Notes under the pieces: generated by a model | What the model was told of the DNA's origin: nothing | Seen by the model: the letters and a program-made list of their open reading frames with translations, nothing else | Database searches by the model: none | Assembly: GCA_025094145.1 (NCBI GenBank) | Contig: JALLLS010000022.1 | Coordinates: forward strand, 353,501 to 417,500 | Reading direction: 5' to 3' | DNA from: Spinellus fusiger | Lineage: Eukaryota > Mucoromycota > Mucoromycetes > Mucorales > Phycomycetaceae | Length of the DNA stretch: 64,000 nucleotides | Translations under genes and position numbers: made by a program | Shown: piece after piece, positions 45,250-56,654 of the stretch | Position numbering within the stretch: the stretch's first letter is position 1 | How the letters are laid out: each line of letters begins with the position of its first letter

Positions 45250-47358
45250 TCACTCAGTGTTTCCATAGACTAGACTTACATTGCCTAGGAGGGGAGTTGT
45301 CTGTGAGAGAGAAAGGGAGGAGTTCAAAGAAGAGCCTGTAGAAGACATGGAAGAGGAGGTGGAAGAGGAACTCATGACATTGATGTCTCTATCCAATAGA
45401 CCAGGTGCATTGAGATGGGTGCTGTGGGTGTCTTGTTTGTTCTTTTCTTCAAATGCACGCTGCATGTTGTGAGTACAGACAGCAACAATATCATTCTGCA
45501 GCTGAGCCAGTTCTATATCCTTAGGCTATGGGATAAGCAAACAAACAAATGAACATGGGTGTATTCAATCAGCCTACACAGCAGAGCAGAGTAGACATTC
45601 TATGGACACATTACTTACGGGTATATTGATATCAAGGAATGTAAGGGTCGTATTCATGCGCACAGAAACAGACAAGGCCAACACACCTGCCATGGTCACA
45701 GAGGGATTCTTGGACAGATCGAGGCGGGTGAGTCGACTGTTCTCTGGTAATGCTTCTGCCAAAGCAATGGCAGCACTGGAGCCTAGACTGGTGTTGGCGA
45801 GATTCAGTTCTACCAGAGCAGGGTTGCGTGCTAATGTAGTTTTGAAGGACTGGATCTATATTCATATAAATATATAAATATATAAATATATAGGATAGGT
45901 CACTCCATGATTCAGCCACTCATTCAGCAAGAAGAAGAAAAAGAAGAAATCATCTTACACCTTCATCGGATCCTTTGCCTAGAGGATTCCCACTCAGGTC
46001 CAGAGTTTGTAGGCATTGATTAGAGAGCTCACAAGGGAAAGAAAGAAACAGGTAAGTTAACCATCTTCTATGGAGAGACTCTTACCAAGGACTCTGCCAA
46101 CAGACTACATCCTTCGTCATTGATCTGACACTCTCTCAGGACAAGATGCACTAAAGACTGGTTGCTATACAAAGCCTGGGCCAAAGCACCCACTCCTTGT
46201 TGAAGTGGGTTCCCTGCCAAATCCAGGGTCTGTAATCCTCTCTTGGCATACTCTGGAGACTGCCAGTACACATCGATGGGTTCTTCTGTGACGACCATGG
46301 CAGCAATCCAGGGGGCACCATAGGCAGTGATGCGGTTGTTGCGTAGAGAGAGAGAGAGAAGAGAAGAAGACAGCCGCACACCATGAGAGAGGAGTTCCAG
46401 CAGAGGAGGTTTCAGGGTGCACTCGTCCAGATCCAGTGTCTGTAGTGAGGGTGCTGCTTGGATAGATTGTGAGAGATACTGCATGGCCATTCGATCCGGT
46501 GTGCATTTGGCAAGGGAGAGGGATTGAAGGGCTCTTGACTATCAACGAAAAGAAGAAGAAAGGTAAGGAGTCAAGAAAGAGAAGAAGAAGCATCTTGTAA
46601 AAGGTGATAAGGAGAATAGAGCTTACCTGGCTGATGTAAATAGCAATATACTTGAATCCATTGGACTTTAGTGGATTGTTGGATAGATCCAGTGTAGAGA
46701 GAGAATCGCACAGCAACAAACTATGGAGAAGAAGGCGTACTGTCTAACAATGATATGTAAGTGGATTGAAGATAAGAGGCCCCGTACAGAAAGAAAGAAA
46801 AAGAGAAAGGGTTATCTTTACCTCATCTTCCAATCCACAATTGGAAAGAACAAGCTGTGTAAGGTGTGGATGCACTGCCAGTGTGTCGGCAATAGGCCCT
46901 GCTTGTTGCTGGTCCATGGGTTTATTGGACAAGTCAATGATCGTTAACTGTGTAAAGCTTTGGACCTTGACGCTACTTAGCCAATGGTCTCTCTTACTCT
47001 ATTCAGCTAACACAACTCACCAATTCAGCCGCAATACATCCAGGAACCGGTCCAGCACAGGCTCTTCTCTCATACAGCAGGCCTGTTCATAATAGTCGGG
47101 AACATCTTCTCGGGTGGTCTTTTCTGCAACAACGTCATGCGTCGTCATGTCGTTGCTGTGGAAGGTACGGTGGGTGGTGAGTCGGTTCACTGGGAAGGTG
47201 ACTCTTCTCAGGTGTGCTTTGGAGAGAGTCATGACGCCATATGTATCGTCTGAAGTGGCGTACAACTTGGACTGAATACGTGAGAGCCATGACGAGGGCG
47301 GCGGTGCGTCAGTGTGGGGTGCTTTCTTAAGGATGCTTTTTGTAGGCAGGGGAGTCAT
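45250..47358 (-). CDS. LRR protein with PP1-docking RVxF motif (PPP1R37-like)
   Basis: Seven minus-strand exons (47021-47358, 46822-46972, 46627-46743, 46086-46538, 45959-46027, 45619-45855, 45250-45525) join in phase to 546 aa. The N terminus carries SILKKAP and RRVTFPVNRL; RVTF at residues 52-55 fits the protein phosphatase 1 docking consensus. A short helical block (YYEQACCMREEPVLDRFLDV) follows, then about ten ribonuclease-inhibitor-type leucine-rich repeats (LTIIDLSNKPMDQQQAGPIA, LSTLDLSNNPLKSNGF, LQTLDLAGNPLQQGVGALAQ, LTRLDLSKNPSVTMAG). The tail is Ser-rich. The RVxF plus RI-type LRR combination resembles metazoan PPP1R37. The exon at 45959 uses a GAG acceptor (TTGTGAG). The C-terminal end is the least certain part, since a GTAAGT lies just before the stop. 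Confidence 0.75.
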
Positions 47359-47710
47359 CAGAAAAGAAGAAGAAGAAGAAAAATACACTGGTCCACTGGT
47401 CCACTGTTGTGTGACTTTAGAAAAAGAGAAGAGAAAAAGATGGTTATTTTTGTGCTGGTGCGTTTGAACTCCTTAACTCCACTCTCTGCTACTAGAGTAG
47501 GACAGGTTAAATTGGGCTATTCTTGTGAGGGGAGTCCATGTCATTGCCTGTGTCTAAAATAAGGAAGCAAGTCACACCAGCATGTTGGTACATGCATTGC
47601 ACTCTCACTCATGGTGCTTGGCTGTTGGCAAGGGCCTTGTTGCTTTCTTCCCTGTGGGATTGCAGTGGATGGGGCTTATAAAGTTGGTATGTTTATTGGC
47701 TGCACTCATT

Positions 47711-49884
47711 TCAGTGCTTGTGGAAGCAGTTGTTGCACTGTCCCTTTTTAAATACATTGGCACTAAAGTCAATACAGCCACACTCTTGGCAGCTAGACTC
47801 AGAGGCTGAGGGAGGCATGGGTTGCTGTGGTGGACGTATCTGGGAAGAAGGTGGTGGTGGAGGAGGAGGCATCCTTACACTGGGCACACTAGTGACATGT
47901 GTGGCAGTGGTGAAGCTGCGAGATAGAGCAGGGGAGGCACGTGCTGAGGAGGAGGAGGTGGTGGTGGGAGGAGGAGGAGGAGTGCGTGTGGCAGTGTGGG
48001 TGGGTTTGGTGGCCTGGGGAATGATGGCCGAGGGAGAGGGAGAGGGATGAGTATGGGACACAGCTGTTATCGTAACTGTGGAGGAGGAGGAGGAGGCTGT
48101 GAGTTGACGAGACACTGCTGGTGAGGTATAGGGACTGCTATAGACCCTTATGGGTTGGGCAGGGCGGGTATAAGCAGATGGGGACGATGAGAAAGAAGTG
48201 TCTTGGAAGGGAGACGCTTCTACTGTCTGTTCCTGTGTCTGGTGAGGTGGTTCCTCGTGGATCGGAGGTGTGCTGGCAGGAAGAGAGGGGCGGATAGGCA
48301 TGGGAGGGGCATTGAGGATGTCTTCTGTGTAATTGACAGGGAAGATACCACGGCGCTTGGGGCCATTGTTCTCCACCTCACCCAACCACCAGCCTTCATC
48401 CACTTGTTCTAGCACTGTAATCACATCCCCCACACGGAAAGAGAGTTCATCCACAGTCTCTCCCTCAAAATCATACATGGCCTTACGTCGTTTCTTCATA
48501 CTTGTGCTCTGTGCTATCATAGACAAAGAATAAGAACACATCCATTCACTCATCCATTACATCGTCTTCTCGGCATTTGAGGTGCAAAATGGCCTACAGA
48601 GTGTCCTACAGAACTCTCCTCTGTGCTGCGAAGAGAAGAGTGGCTGGTCATACGGTGTGGCATGGCATGAAGATGTCCACCAGGAGGAGGAGTTGTGAGG
48701 CCGTGGTGGGGTGTGGAGGGTGACGACGCATACATTCCTCCCTCTGTACTGGACTGATGGCTGAGGGGCTTCCCTCTCATAGAAGGACTTGCACTTGGTG
48801 ATCGTGGTGCCAGACCAGTTCTCTCGGGTGTTTGCATAAAGTAGTCCTCACCTCCCTGCTGGCTTATTAAAGAAGTTGCGCTCGGGGTTCTTGCCATGAC
48901 AGTGCGGCCACCTGTCCCTGGAACAGGCTGCCACTGGGCCTTGACATGACCAAGAGCCTCTACTGCCCCCGTATAAAAGGCAATATGTGCCTCTAATAGC
49001 TGATAAAGAGACTCTGCATGCTCTTCCTACAGACACCACAGTCCACACATTACTCATAGCCCATGCATGGAAACTAGCCCTACAACCAGCCCACAGTGTG
49101 CACGGTATTTACCTCAAAGTCCTGCAAATAGACCATCTTTTGGATTAGATCATACTCGGTCTCTTCATACTTCATCTTGGAGGCCTGCATTTCCTGCTCC
49201 CACTCTGGCTTCTCCTTCTTTGACTTTTGTAGCCGGCCTAATTTCGCATCATAGTCGAGGCGGCGTGATTCCATCTTCTTGCGCAATGCCTGGTATTCTT
49301 TGTACTCTATGCATCCACGCTGTAGAGTAGAAATGTACCCTTCTCTCATGGTATTGCTAAAGTCTTCCTGCATAGAAGAGACTCGGGTCAATGCCTGTCC
49401 ATACTGGGTCAATGCCATCCCTATTTCACATCCTATAAGTCATCCTAGTCGTTGGAGGTGATCCTCGTCACTTCTCTTGCCTGGAGGAACATCCACATCG
49501 AACAAATCCCCATAATGCACCCAGCATGTTCCTAGGGACTCCATGGGCGATACTTTTATCTTTGCATCTTCAGGAGAAGGCTTCTTCTTGCTCAGTTGCA
49601 GTTGTGTAGTGTCAGCCGCCTCCATGATCTTCTCAAACCCGATCCGTCTCTTTTCAGTGTCTACTTCGAGTCTCTGGAAGTCTTCTGTCTGCATAGTAGC
49701 CTTGGCGGCTCCCAGTCGTTCTTCTGTCCACTACTCTATAGTATGATTATCCCTGTCCATTGTCTTATTCCCACTTATGCTCTTCCTTGTAAGCATAAAA
49801 AGACACGCGTTCCCAGCGACGTCTTTTCCATACACACTTGGATAGTGGCCTTACTTGTTTGAGTTTTCCAAGGTTCTTAATCAT
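47711..49884 (-). CDS. BAR-SH3 protein with C-terminal Cys cluster
   Basis: Five minus-strand exons (49855-49884, 49472-49730, 49113-49420, 48561-49026, 47711-48513) join in phase to 621 aa. The first exon codes only MIKNLGKLKQ, continuing WTEERLGAAKATMQTEDFQR, typical of fungal BAR proteins. Residues about 10-240 form the BAR domain (QYGQALTRVSSMQEDF, YKEYQALRKKMESRRLDYDA, EEHAESLYQLLEAHIAFY). A Ser/Pro-rich linker leads to an SH3 domain at about 363-420 (AMYDFEGETVDELSFRVGD, EGWWLGEV, RRGIFPVNY). A long Pro/Ser-rich region ends in a compact Cys-rich tail (CQECGCIDFS ... GQCNNCFHKH). BAR-SH3 proteins bind curved membranes and recruit actin regulators such as WASP during endocytosis, and polyproline WASP lies in the same window. 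The 51-bp intron at 49421 uses GTGACG and is less certain. Confidence 0.85.
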
Positions 49885-50171
49885 ACTCCACTGTTCTATT
49901 GTTACTATCCGTAGGTCAGTGGCAAGTGAACAGGCAACTATCAGCAGAAGAGAATAAAAAAATAAGGGGAGATCAAGTATTCTCGGATCAGACACAAACG
50001 ACACCTCCACCAAGACGTCATACACATCACATGATACAGAGAGGCGCTTAGATATTTCTCCTCTTGTGTGTCAACTTGTTCCTTGTGCTTTTTCTTCTTC
50101 TTCTTTTTCTTCTCTTTCTTTCTCTCTCTCTTTTTTTTCTTTTTCTTCCATCGCTCTCTCCATTAATCGTC
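49885..50171. promoter_or_regulatory. Divergent promoter, BAR-SH3 and V-ATPase subunit a
   Basis: 287 bp between divergent starts. On the V-ATPase side it ends in a long CT-rich leader (about 50090-50160). Confidence 0.5.
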
Positions 50172-53100
50172 ATGGCACCGACTACTCTCTTCCGCTCGGA
50201 AGAGATGTCACATATCCAACTCTATATTCCAACAGAGATTGCCCAGCCATGTGTTGCTGAACTGGGTGAACTAGGAAAAGTGCAGTTCAGAGACGTAAGT
50301 AAGAGACTCTACGATAGGCCGAGAAAAGAGAAAAGAAAGAAAGAAAGAAAACAAGCACCCATGTCTCTTTGCTTTGACTGTAGTTGAACCCTCATGTCAA
50401 TGCATTCCAACGGGCTTATGTGTCTAATATCAGAAGACTGGATGAAATGGAGCGTCAATGTCGTATGTATTCTTATAATAATAAGAAAAGAAGAAGAAAA
50501 GACTACTACAAGATGAACAGCAAGACACACTTGTCTCCATCACTTCACCTACTTACTTTTATGACTTGCACTCTTTAGGCTTCTTCCAACTGCAGATACA
50601 AAAGGCAGATATTCCTAGCCGTCATTTGTTCCCTGCTGGTCAGTTCTCTCGTGCACGCTCAGCCCAAGAAGTCGATGACTTGGAAGAAAAACTCAAGGAC
50701 TATGAAAGCCGTCTTTTGGAAATGAATAGTTCGTATGAGATTCTCCAGCGTCGTTACCTTCAATACACCGAACTGTTTCATGTTTTGCGTGAGACAGATG
50801 CGTTTCTTCGAGAGGTAAACATTCTTTTTCTTTTGTTGTTGTTGATGACTTATACAGCACTCTTTCTTTTTCTTTTTTCTTTTTCTTTTTTCTTTAAACA
50901 GGAAGACCATCGTCAAGAACGCCGCCAGTCTGTAGAAATTAGCGCCACCACACCTCTCTTGGAGAGTGACGGCAACACCACCGAAGACACTCAACGCATT
51001 CATCTCGGGCGTGTGACGGGTGTCATTGACCGCACTCGTCTCCAAACCTTCCAACGTGTCCTGTGGCGCTCTTTGCGTGGTAACTTGTACATGAAGACCG
51101 CCGACATTGATGAGCGCATTGTGGACCCTGATTCCGATGAAGCCGTCGAAAAGAGTGTCTTTGCCATCTTTGCCCATGGTACACAAGTCATCCAAAAGAT
51201 AAGAAAGATCTCCGAGAGTCTTGGCGCCACTCTTTACACCATTGATGACACTGCAGAGAGAAGAAGAGAGGCCCATATAGAGGTCAATTCTCGTATTGAG
51301 GATCTGAACAATGTTCTGTTTACTACAAAGTCCACGCGTGTGTCTGAACTCACCAAGATCTCAGAGAACCTGGCAGCTTGGTCTACCATTGTGCGCAAGG
51401 AAAAGGGGATTTATCATACTATGAATCTGTTCAATCACGACACTCAGGGCAAAGGTTCTATTGCTGAAGGATGGTGTCCTACCAATGATATTCCTCTGAT
51501 TCGAAAGACCTTGAAGGATGCTGCAGTAAGTGAGCGTGTGTGCTCTTGTCATTGTTACTTTATATATATATATAAAAGACACTGGGCCATTGACATACAA
51601 TGTGTTGATATAGAGACTCACAGGAACAGGCATGGACTGTGTTCTGAATGAACATCCCACTAAAAAGACTCCTCCTACCTACCACCGCACTAACAAATTC
51701 ACTGCTGGTTTCCAAGGCATTATCAATGCTTATGGTATTGCTCGTTACGGAGAAGTCAACCCTGGTCTGTTTACTACAGTCTCCTTTCCCTTTCTGTTTG
51801 CTGTGATGTTTGGTGATGTGGGCCATGGTGCCTTGTTGGTGCTGTTTGCCTTGTACCTTATTCTGAATGAGAAGAAATTAGCATTGAACAAGGGCGAAAT
51901 CTTCCAAATGTTCTTTAGTGGTCGGTACATGATGTTGATGATGGGAATCTTTTCTATTTTCACAGGCATGATCTACAATGATGTCTTTTCCTTGTCTTTG
52001 AATCTTGCTCCCTCTGGATTTGACTGGCCTACAAAGTACAACTCAACAGATACTGTGGAGGCTATTCCTAATGGTAATGTGTATCCCTTTGGACTGGATC
52101 CTGTAAGTAGTAGTAGTAGTAAATCAATAGAAAGAAAGAAAGAAAGAAAGAAAAAGAAACTCATTCAATGTATTTCCTAGTCATGGCACGGATCAGAAAA
52201 CTTTTTATTGTTTACCAACTCATACAAGATGAAGCAAGCCATTATTCTTGGTGTGGTGCATGTAAGCTATAGAGTGGACAAGAAGAAAAAGAACATGAAA
52301 CTCACCCTCCATTGGACTTGTTTCTAGATGACATTTGCTATTTGCTTGAATGTCTTTAACCATCTTCACTATAAGAAAAAGATGTTTGTTTGGCTTGAGT
52401 TTGTTCCTCAGATCTTGTTCATGGAATCCATCTTTGGTTATCTGATCTTCTGTATTATGTACAAGTGGAGTGTGAACTGGTGGGAAGTGGATGCAAGTGG
52501 TCATCATGTCCGTAATTCACCTCCTAATCTGTTGAACATGTTGATTTACATGTTCCTGACACCCGGTACTGTGAATCCTGAAGATCAGTTGTTCCCTGGA
52601 CAAGTGAGTTGAATACATTTATACACATTTTCAAATTGCACTTGCAACTCACTGTACTTGTATAATTCATCCAGGGATCTTTGCAAGGATTCTTGATTCT
52701 TGTGGCTGTGGTGTGCGTACCATGGATGTGGTTGGGAAAGCCCTTTTATCTTAAGAGACAGCATGAGAAGCATCAATACACAACTGTAGCCAATGAAGAG
52801 ACACACTCCAGTACTGTTGCTGAAGAGGAAGAGGACGAGGAAGAAGAAGTAAAGTCTATGAATTCTACTCATCACCCATGTCTCTTGACTTACTTGTGTG
52901 CTCTATGATAGTTTGAATTCAGTGAGGTCATGATTCACCAGACCATCCACACCATTGAATTCTGTCTCAACTGTATCTCCAACACTGCTTCTTACCTTCG
53001 TCTCTGGGCTCTCTCTCTTGCTCATGCTCGTAAGTGGCTTATTCTATGGAATGGTAGATAAATAATAACAACAACAAAACAATAGAGTTATCCAGTGTAT

Positions 53101-53391
53101 TGTGGGATATGACTCTTAAGCTCTGGTTCAACTTCACTGGCACAACTGCTGTGATTGGGTTAGTGGTTGGATTTTCCATGTGGTTTGTGTTGACATTGGG
53201 CATTCTGCTTGGTATGGAGGGCCTTTCTGCCTTTTTGCATGCTCTTCGTCTTCATTGGTAAGTCTCATTCTGCAATTACAATCATTGATGAGCGTTTGTC
53301 TAGGGTTGAATTCGATGGTAAATTCTATATGGGTGATGGTATTGCCTTTGAGCCATTCACTTTTAATGTGGAGGATGCTAGTGAAGAGTAA
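50172..53391 (+). CDS. VPH1: V-type ATPase subunit a (Vph1/Stv1)
   Basis: Eleven exons (50172-50294, 50384-50462, 50579-50814, 50902-51525, 51614-52102, 52181-52261, 52328-52603, 52675-52848, 52912-53029, 53086-53257, 53304-53391) join in phase to 819 aa, close to the usual 820-850. It forms the proton half-channels of the membrane Vo sector. The cytosolic N-terminal half shows [59 protein letters not shown] and [14 protein letters not shown]. The membrane half shows [51 protein letters not shown], and [20 protein letters not shown] with the essential arginine (about 724, equivalent to yeast Vph1 R735). It ends [20 protein letters not shown] and FEPFTF. The acidic loop before the last exons (EEEEDEEEE) is fungal-typical. 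Whether it is the vacuolar or Golgi isoform is not decided. Confidence 0.96.
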
Positions 53392-53861
53392 AGTATTGGC
53401 TTTCTCTAGTATATTGTTATGCGTTAATAAACCAATTCCTCGGGATTGTCTATCTATCTATTTATCTATCTATTTATCTATTTATTATGTTTACTATTTA
53501 CTATTTACTATTTACTATTTACTGTTTACTATTTACTATTTACTATTTACTGTTTACTATTTACTATTTACTATTTACTGTTTACTATTTACTATTTACT
53601 ATTTACTATTTACTATTTGATGTGTCATATATTTCCATGAGTGTCTTTTGTCTATTTTGGAATGTATACTGGTGTCCATACTTTGACTAAATATCTAAAT
53701 CCTGACTAAACAAAAAAGTAGGCTTAGTCTGTTTCCAAGGCAACAAGTACATGTCATTCATTCATTCATTCATTCATTCATCGATTTTAATCATCCCTAT
53801 ATAAATAGTGGTACTCTTTCTTTTTTAAAATAAAAATAAAAAGGTAGAAAGGAATGTCAGA
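53392..53861. repeat. TATTTAC minisatellite downstream of VPH1
   Basis: From about 53453 to 53620 a 7-bp unit TATTTAC, with periodic TGTTTAC variants about every 28 bp, is repeated some 20 times after a TATC run. A short CATT run follows at about 53758-53780. No gene was seen. Confidence 0.85.
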
Positions 53862-54476
53862 ATGAACTTATCTAATAATACTTCATCCCAACATCAAGGA
53901 ACAGAGAGAGACCCACTTTTTCCATTGTCTTCTTCTATGCCATATTTCATCAAAGAGTCCATATTATTTCCAGGATGATTATTCAAAGGAACAGGTCCAA
54001 GTTACATTTAGTACATGTCCTTCATTAGATATACAAAAACGCCCTCAAGACAAAAGGCTGTATCCTCTCAATGCCATATCCTCAGATGTGTTCAGAGCAC
54101 CCCTACTCTCTTTGCTACCCTTGCCGCCCTTGCCGCCCTTGCCGCCCTTACTAGCTCATGCCGTTTCCCGTACACCTGCAATGGTGTCTTCATTATCCCT
54201 CCCAGAGCTGAATGACACGCCTAGACTGTTGACGAGTGCTTATCAGCATCCTATCAATTTCAAGCATAAAACACACCACATTCTCTTTGATGAACTACGT
54301 AATATCTATCCTCCTTTTCAAGACTATCCTTGTCCTGCTTATATGGAAAAGTACATGCCTTGGTCAGGGTTTAAAGAAAAACAAGCGGCATTGGGTATAA
54401 TCCAAGATGATGACAACGACAACGACAACAGTGACATAAAGGATCTAATATTATTCAAAGACATTAGCAAACAGTA
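53862..54476 (+). CDS. Uncertain protein-coding gene, unknown function
   Basis: A 38-codon frame starts at the ATG at 53862 (MNLSNNTSSQHQGTERDPLF, to ESILFPG). A longer frame in the next phase covers 53971-54476 (from DDYSKEQVQVTFS to the stop), with no ATG near its beginning; the first internal ATG is at 54181. Joining them needs either an intron with a non-consensus donor (for example GTCCAT at about 53957 to the TAG before TACATG) or a frame change, so the model is open. The longer part holds a repeated LPLPPLPP segment, then LPELNDTPRLLTSAYQHPIN, and a conserved-looking stretch rich in Tyr/Pro/His (LRNIYPPFQDYPCPAYMEKY), ending in an acidic Asp/Asn repeat. The family is not recognised. 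Confidence 0.4.
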
Positions 54477-54899
54477 AGATGGTGGCAAGAATAAATAAAA
54501 AGCAGTGCAAGGTATAGATAACAAAAAGATTCAACGATCTATACATACATCTAATCCAAATCAAACACTGGTGTGTTATAAGCTTTTTCTTTTTATTCTT
54601 TTTCTTTTTCTTATTGTTTATTTTAACTGTGGAATTTCACTCTATAAAACAAGACAAGAAATAAACAAGACAAGAAATAACAGTAATAATAAAGATAAAG
54701 ATAAACACACACACGTCCTTGAATTTCACATTTATATATCTTCCATGTCTCTAGAAAACAGTGTGTTTATATAAATGTGTATAAATAACAAGGATTCTAG
54801 TGTCTGTGTTGGTTATAGATCCTTTCCTATGGATCTTAGACCAACAACCAAAGAAAGAAGGAGAGAGAGATATAGATCTGCTTATTCAATCTACCCACA
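54477..54899. other. Convergent 3' spacer
   Basis: AT-rich sequence between a + strand gene end and a - strand gene end, with an ACAAGACAAGAAATAA direct repeat at about 54649-54680. No coding sequence seen. Confidence 0.5.
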
Positions 54900-55712
54900 T
54901 CATATTCTCGGTGCAACAGAAAGACGAGTAGTCTCAAGCAGGTTCATTATCTCATCCACACATTCTCCAGTGTACTGTGGCTGTAGACTAGGAGACACAT
55001 ACACCAAGTGGCGAAATCCCTCGGGATTCTCTTGCGTAGGAGGAGAGTAATCTGCCTGTAAGCGTTGGTAAACAAACACGCCTTGTTTTCCCTGGACTCC
55101 TGTTGGATGGTTCACTCGATGAAGCACCCGCTGGATACATTCCTATTCTCAATGTTATTCAAACATCACACTCCCCTTCTCCAGAATGTCTAATGATGGA
55201 GAAATAGGGCTTATTTTCTTTTCTTTTCTTTTTCTATCTTTATCTTTTTTTTTCTTTTTACATTGGAAGTAGTGGTAAAGACAATACAATCCACATTCAC
55301 ACCAAACTTTTCGGCAATAGCAATCCAAGTCGCTCTTTGACTTGCATCAAAATTACATCGGTCCACCACAACACTGTATTGCTTTTTGAGGAATTCTCTT
55401 GTGAACTTTTCACATTGTTTACGAGTTTTCATTTCATCCTGGTTCACACGTCGCCAGTTCTTTATATATATAATAAAGATAATAAAGATAATAAAGATAA
55501 TAAAGATAATAAAGATAATAAAGATAATAACAATAATAAAAATAATAAAAATAATAAAAGAGTTGAGCATGAGAACACAATATGTTTTACAAGGACACTA
55601 TAAGGATGCTATAGGGACATATGCTTACCGGTCTTTTATTCACCAGTGCTTCTGCGAATGTACTTTTCCCCGAACCCGGTAAACCAACAAGAACAAGCAC
55701 TGTGGTTTCCAT
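54900..55712 (-). CDS. Small P-loop kinase, polynucleotide kinase-like (AAA_33)
   Basis: Three minus-strand exons (55629-55712, 55262-55459, 54900-55142) join in phase to 174 aa. The Walker A motif is right at the N terminus (VLVLVGLPGSGKSTFAEALV, residues about 5-24). It is followed by NWRRVNQDEMKTRKQCE, then VVVDRCNFDASQRATWI, the Asp-Arg-Cys-Asn motif of PNKP-type kinase domains, and a lid-like part ECIQRVLHRVNHPTGV. The C terminus (PEGFRHLVYVSPSLQPQY) contributes the last helix. This resembles the kinase half of PNKP and standalone fungal AAA_33 kinases; the natural substrate (nucleic-acid 5'-OH or a small molecule) cannot be read from sequence. The intron at 55460-55628 holds a TAATAAAGA repeat. 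Confidence 0.75.
55480..55560. repeat. ATAATAAAG tandem repeat in kinase intron
   Basis: About eight 9-bp units (ATAATAAAG), changing to ATAATAAAA and ATAATAACA variants toward the right. Confidence 0.9.
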
Positions 55713-56654
55713 ACTGCAAAAGTGCACTTGGAAAATAGTGTTCAAAGGGCACTGTTATGCGCCAATGTGACTGTCACTTATCTATCTCTACTAAAGAGCA
55801 GTCCTAAAAGAGGTGTATCCAGCTCTCCTCTATGCGTTGGTGTACAAATGTGGTAAGAAAAAGTATATAATTTCTCAATAAATTATTCCTATTATCATTT
55901 TTATTATCATTTCCTATAGATAATAGCTATACATCATAGTTTTGCAGAGGAATAATCAATATAGAATTCCTATAAGCCTGTCCATAGAAGATCTCTATTA
56001 TTTCTATACAGTCTATGGATGTATTGCAGTCCTACTGTCTCATGCATTGGCCTTTTTGACCACCGACACCAAGGTATTCTCATCAATGTACATTCTAATG
56101 AGAGGGCCTTGTCTATTTTCTCACATTTTCAGTGACATGAATCCACTTTTTTATTATTTCTATCCAGTCTATGGTTGAATGGAGCCATGGACATCCTTCT
56201 CTCCCAAAAGATCGACACGCCGCGCTTTATATAACTCAGTCAACATGGTAGAGCAATAGAAACGAGGGGAGAGAAGAGGGTTGATGAAGGTTCCTAAGAG
56301 AAACCCCAATGTTCATTCTAAGGATATGATTTCATTCATATTCTTTGGTGGTTTAAGGAGGGAGAATGGATCCATCCCCCGTCATGGTATGCACACTCAT
56401 TCTGTAAGTATAAAAGAGTGGACATCCAATTCCTCTGATATGCCTATAAAACAATAACCTATTTTTATTAATAAGAATTAACTAAAATAAAAAATAAAAT
56501 AAACTACAGATGAAGAAGATTATTTCCTCTTCATTAAACCTTTTTTTTTCTTCTTCTTCTTTTTCTATAAAGGGTAGTGGAGTAGACCATGGCTACTTGT
56601 GATGACTAGGGTGACAAGAATGACTACTATTGGATCTGGCCCATGAGGATATCT
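55713..56654. other. Intergenic region, no gene seen
   Basis: About 0.94 kb. A short direct duplication is visible: the sequence TTTCTATACAGTCTATGGATG near 56000 resembles TTTCTATCCAGTCTATGGTTG near 56157. No coding frame is supported. Confidence 0.5.

Noticed and set aside
53446..53690. Overlapping YYLLFTI-repeat frames
   Set aside because: Translations of the TATTTAC minisatellite in all phases; no start context or conserved content.
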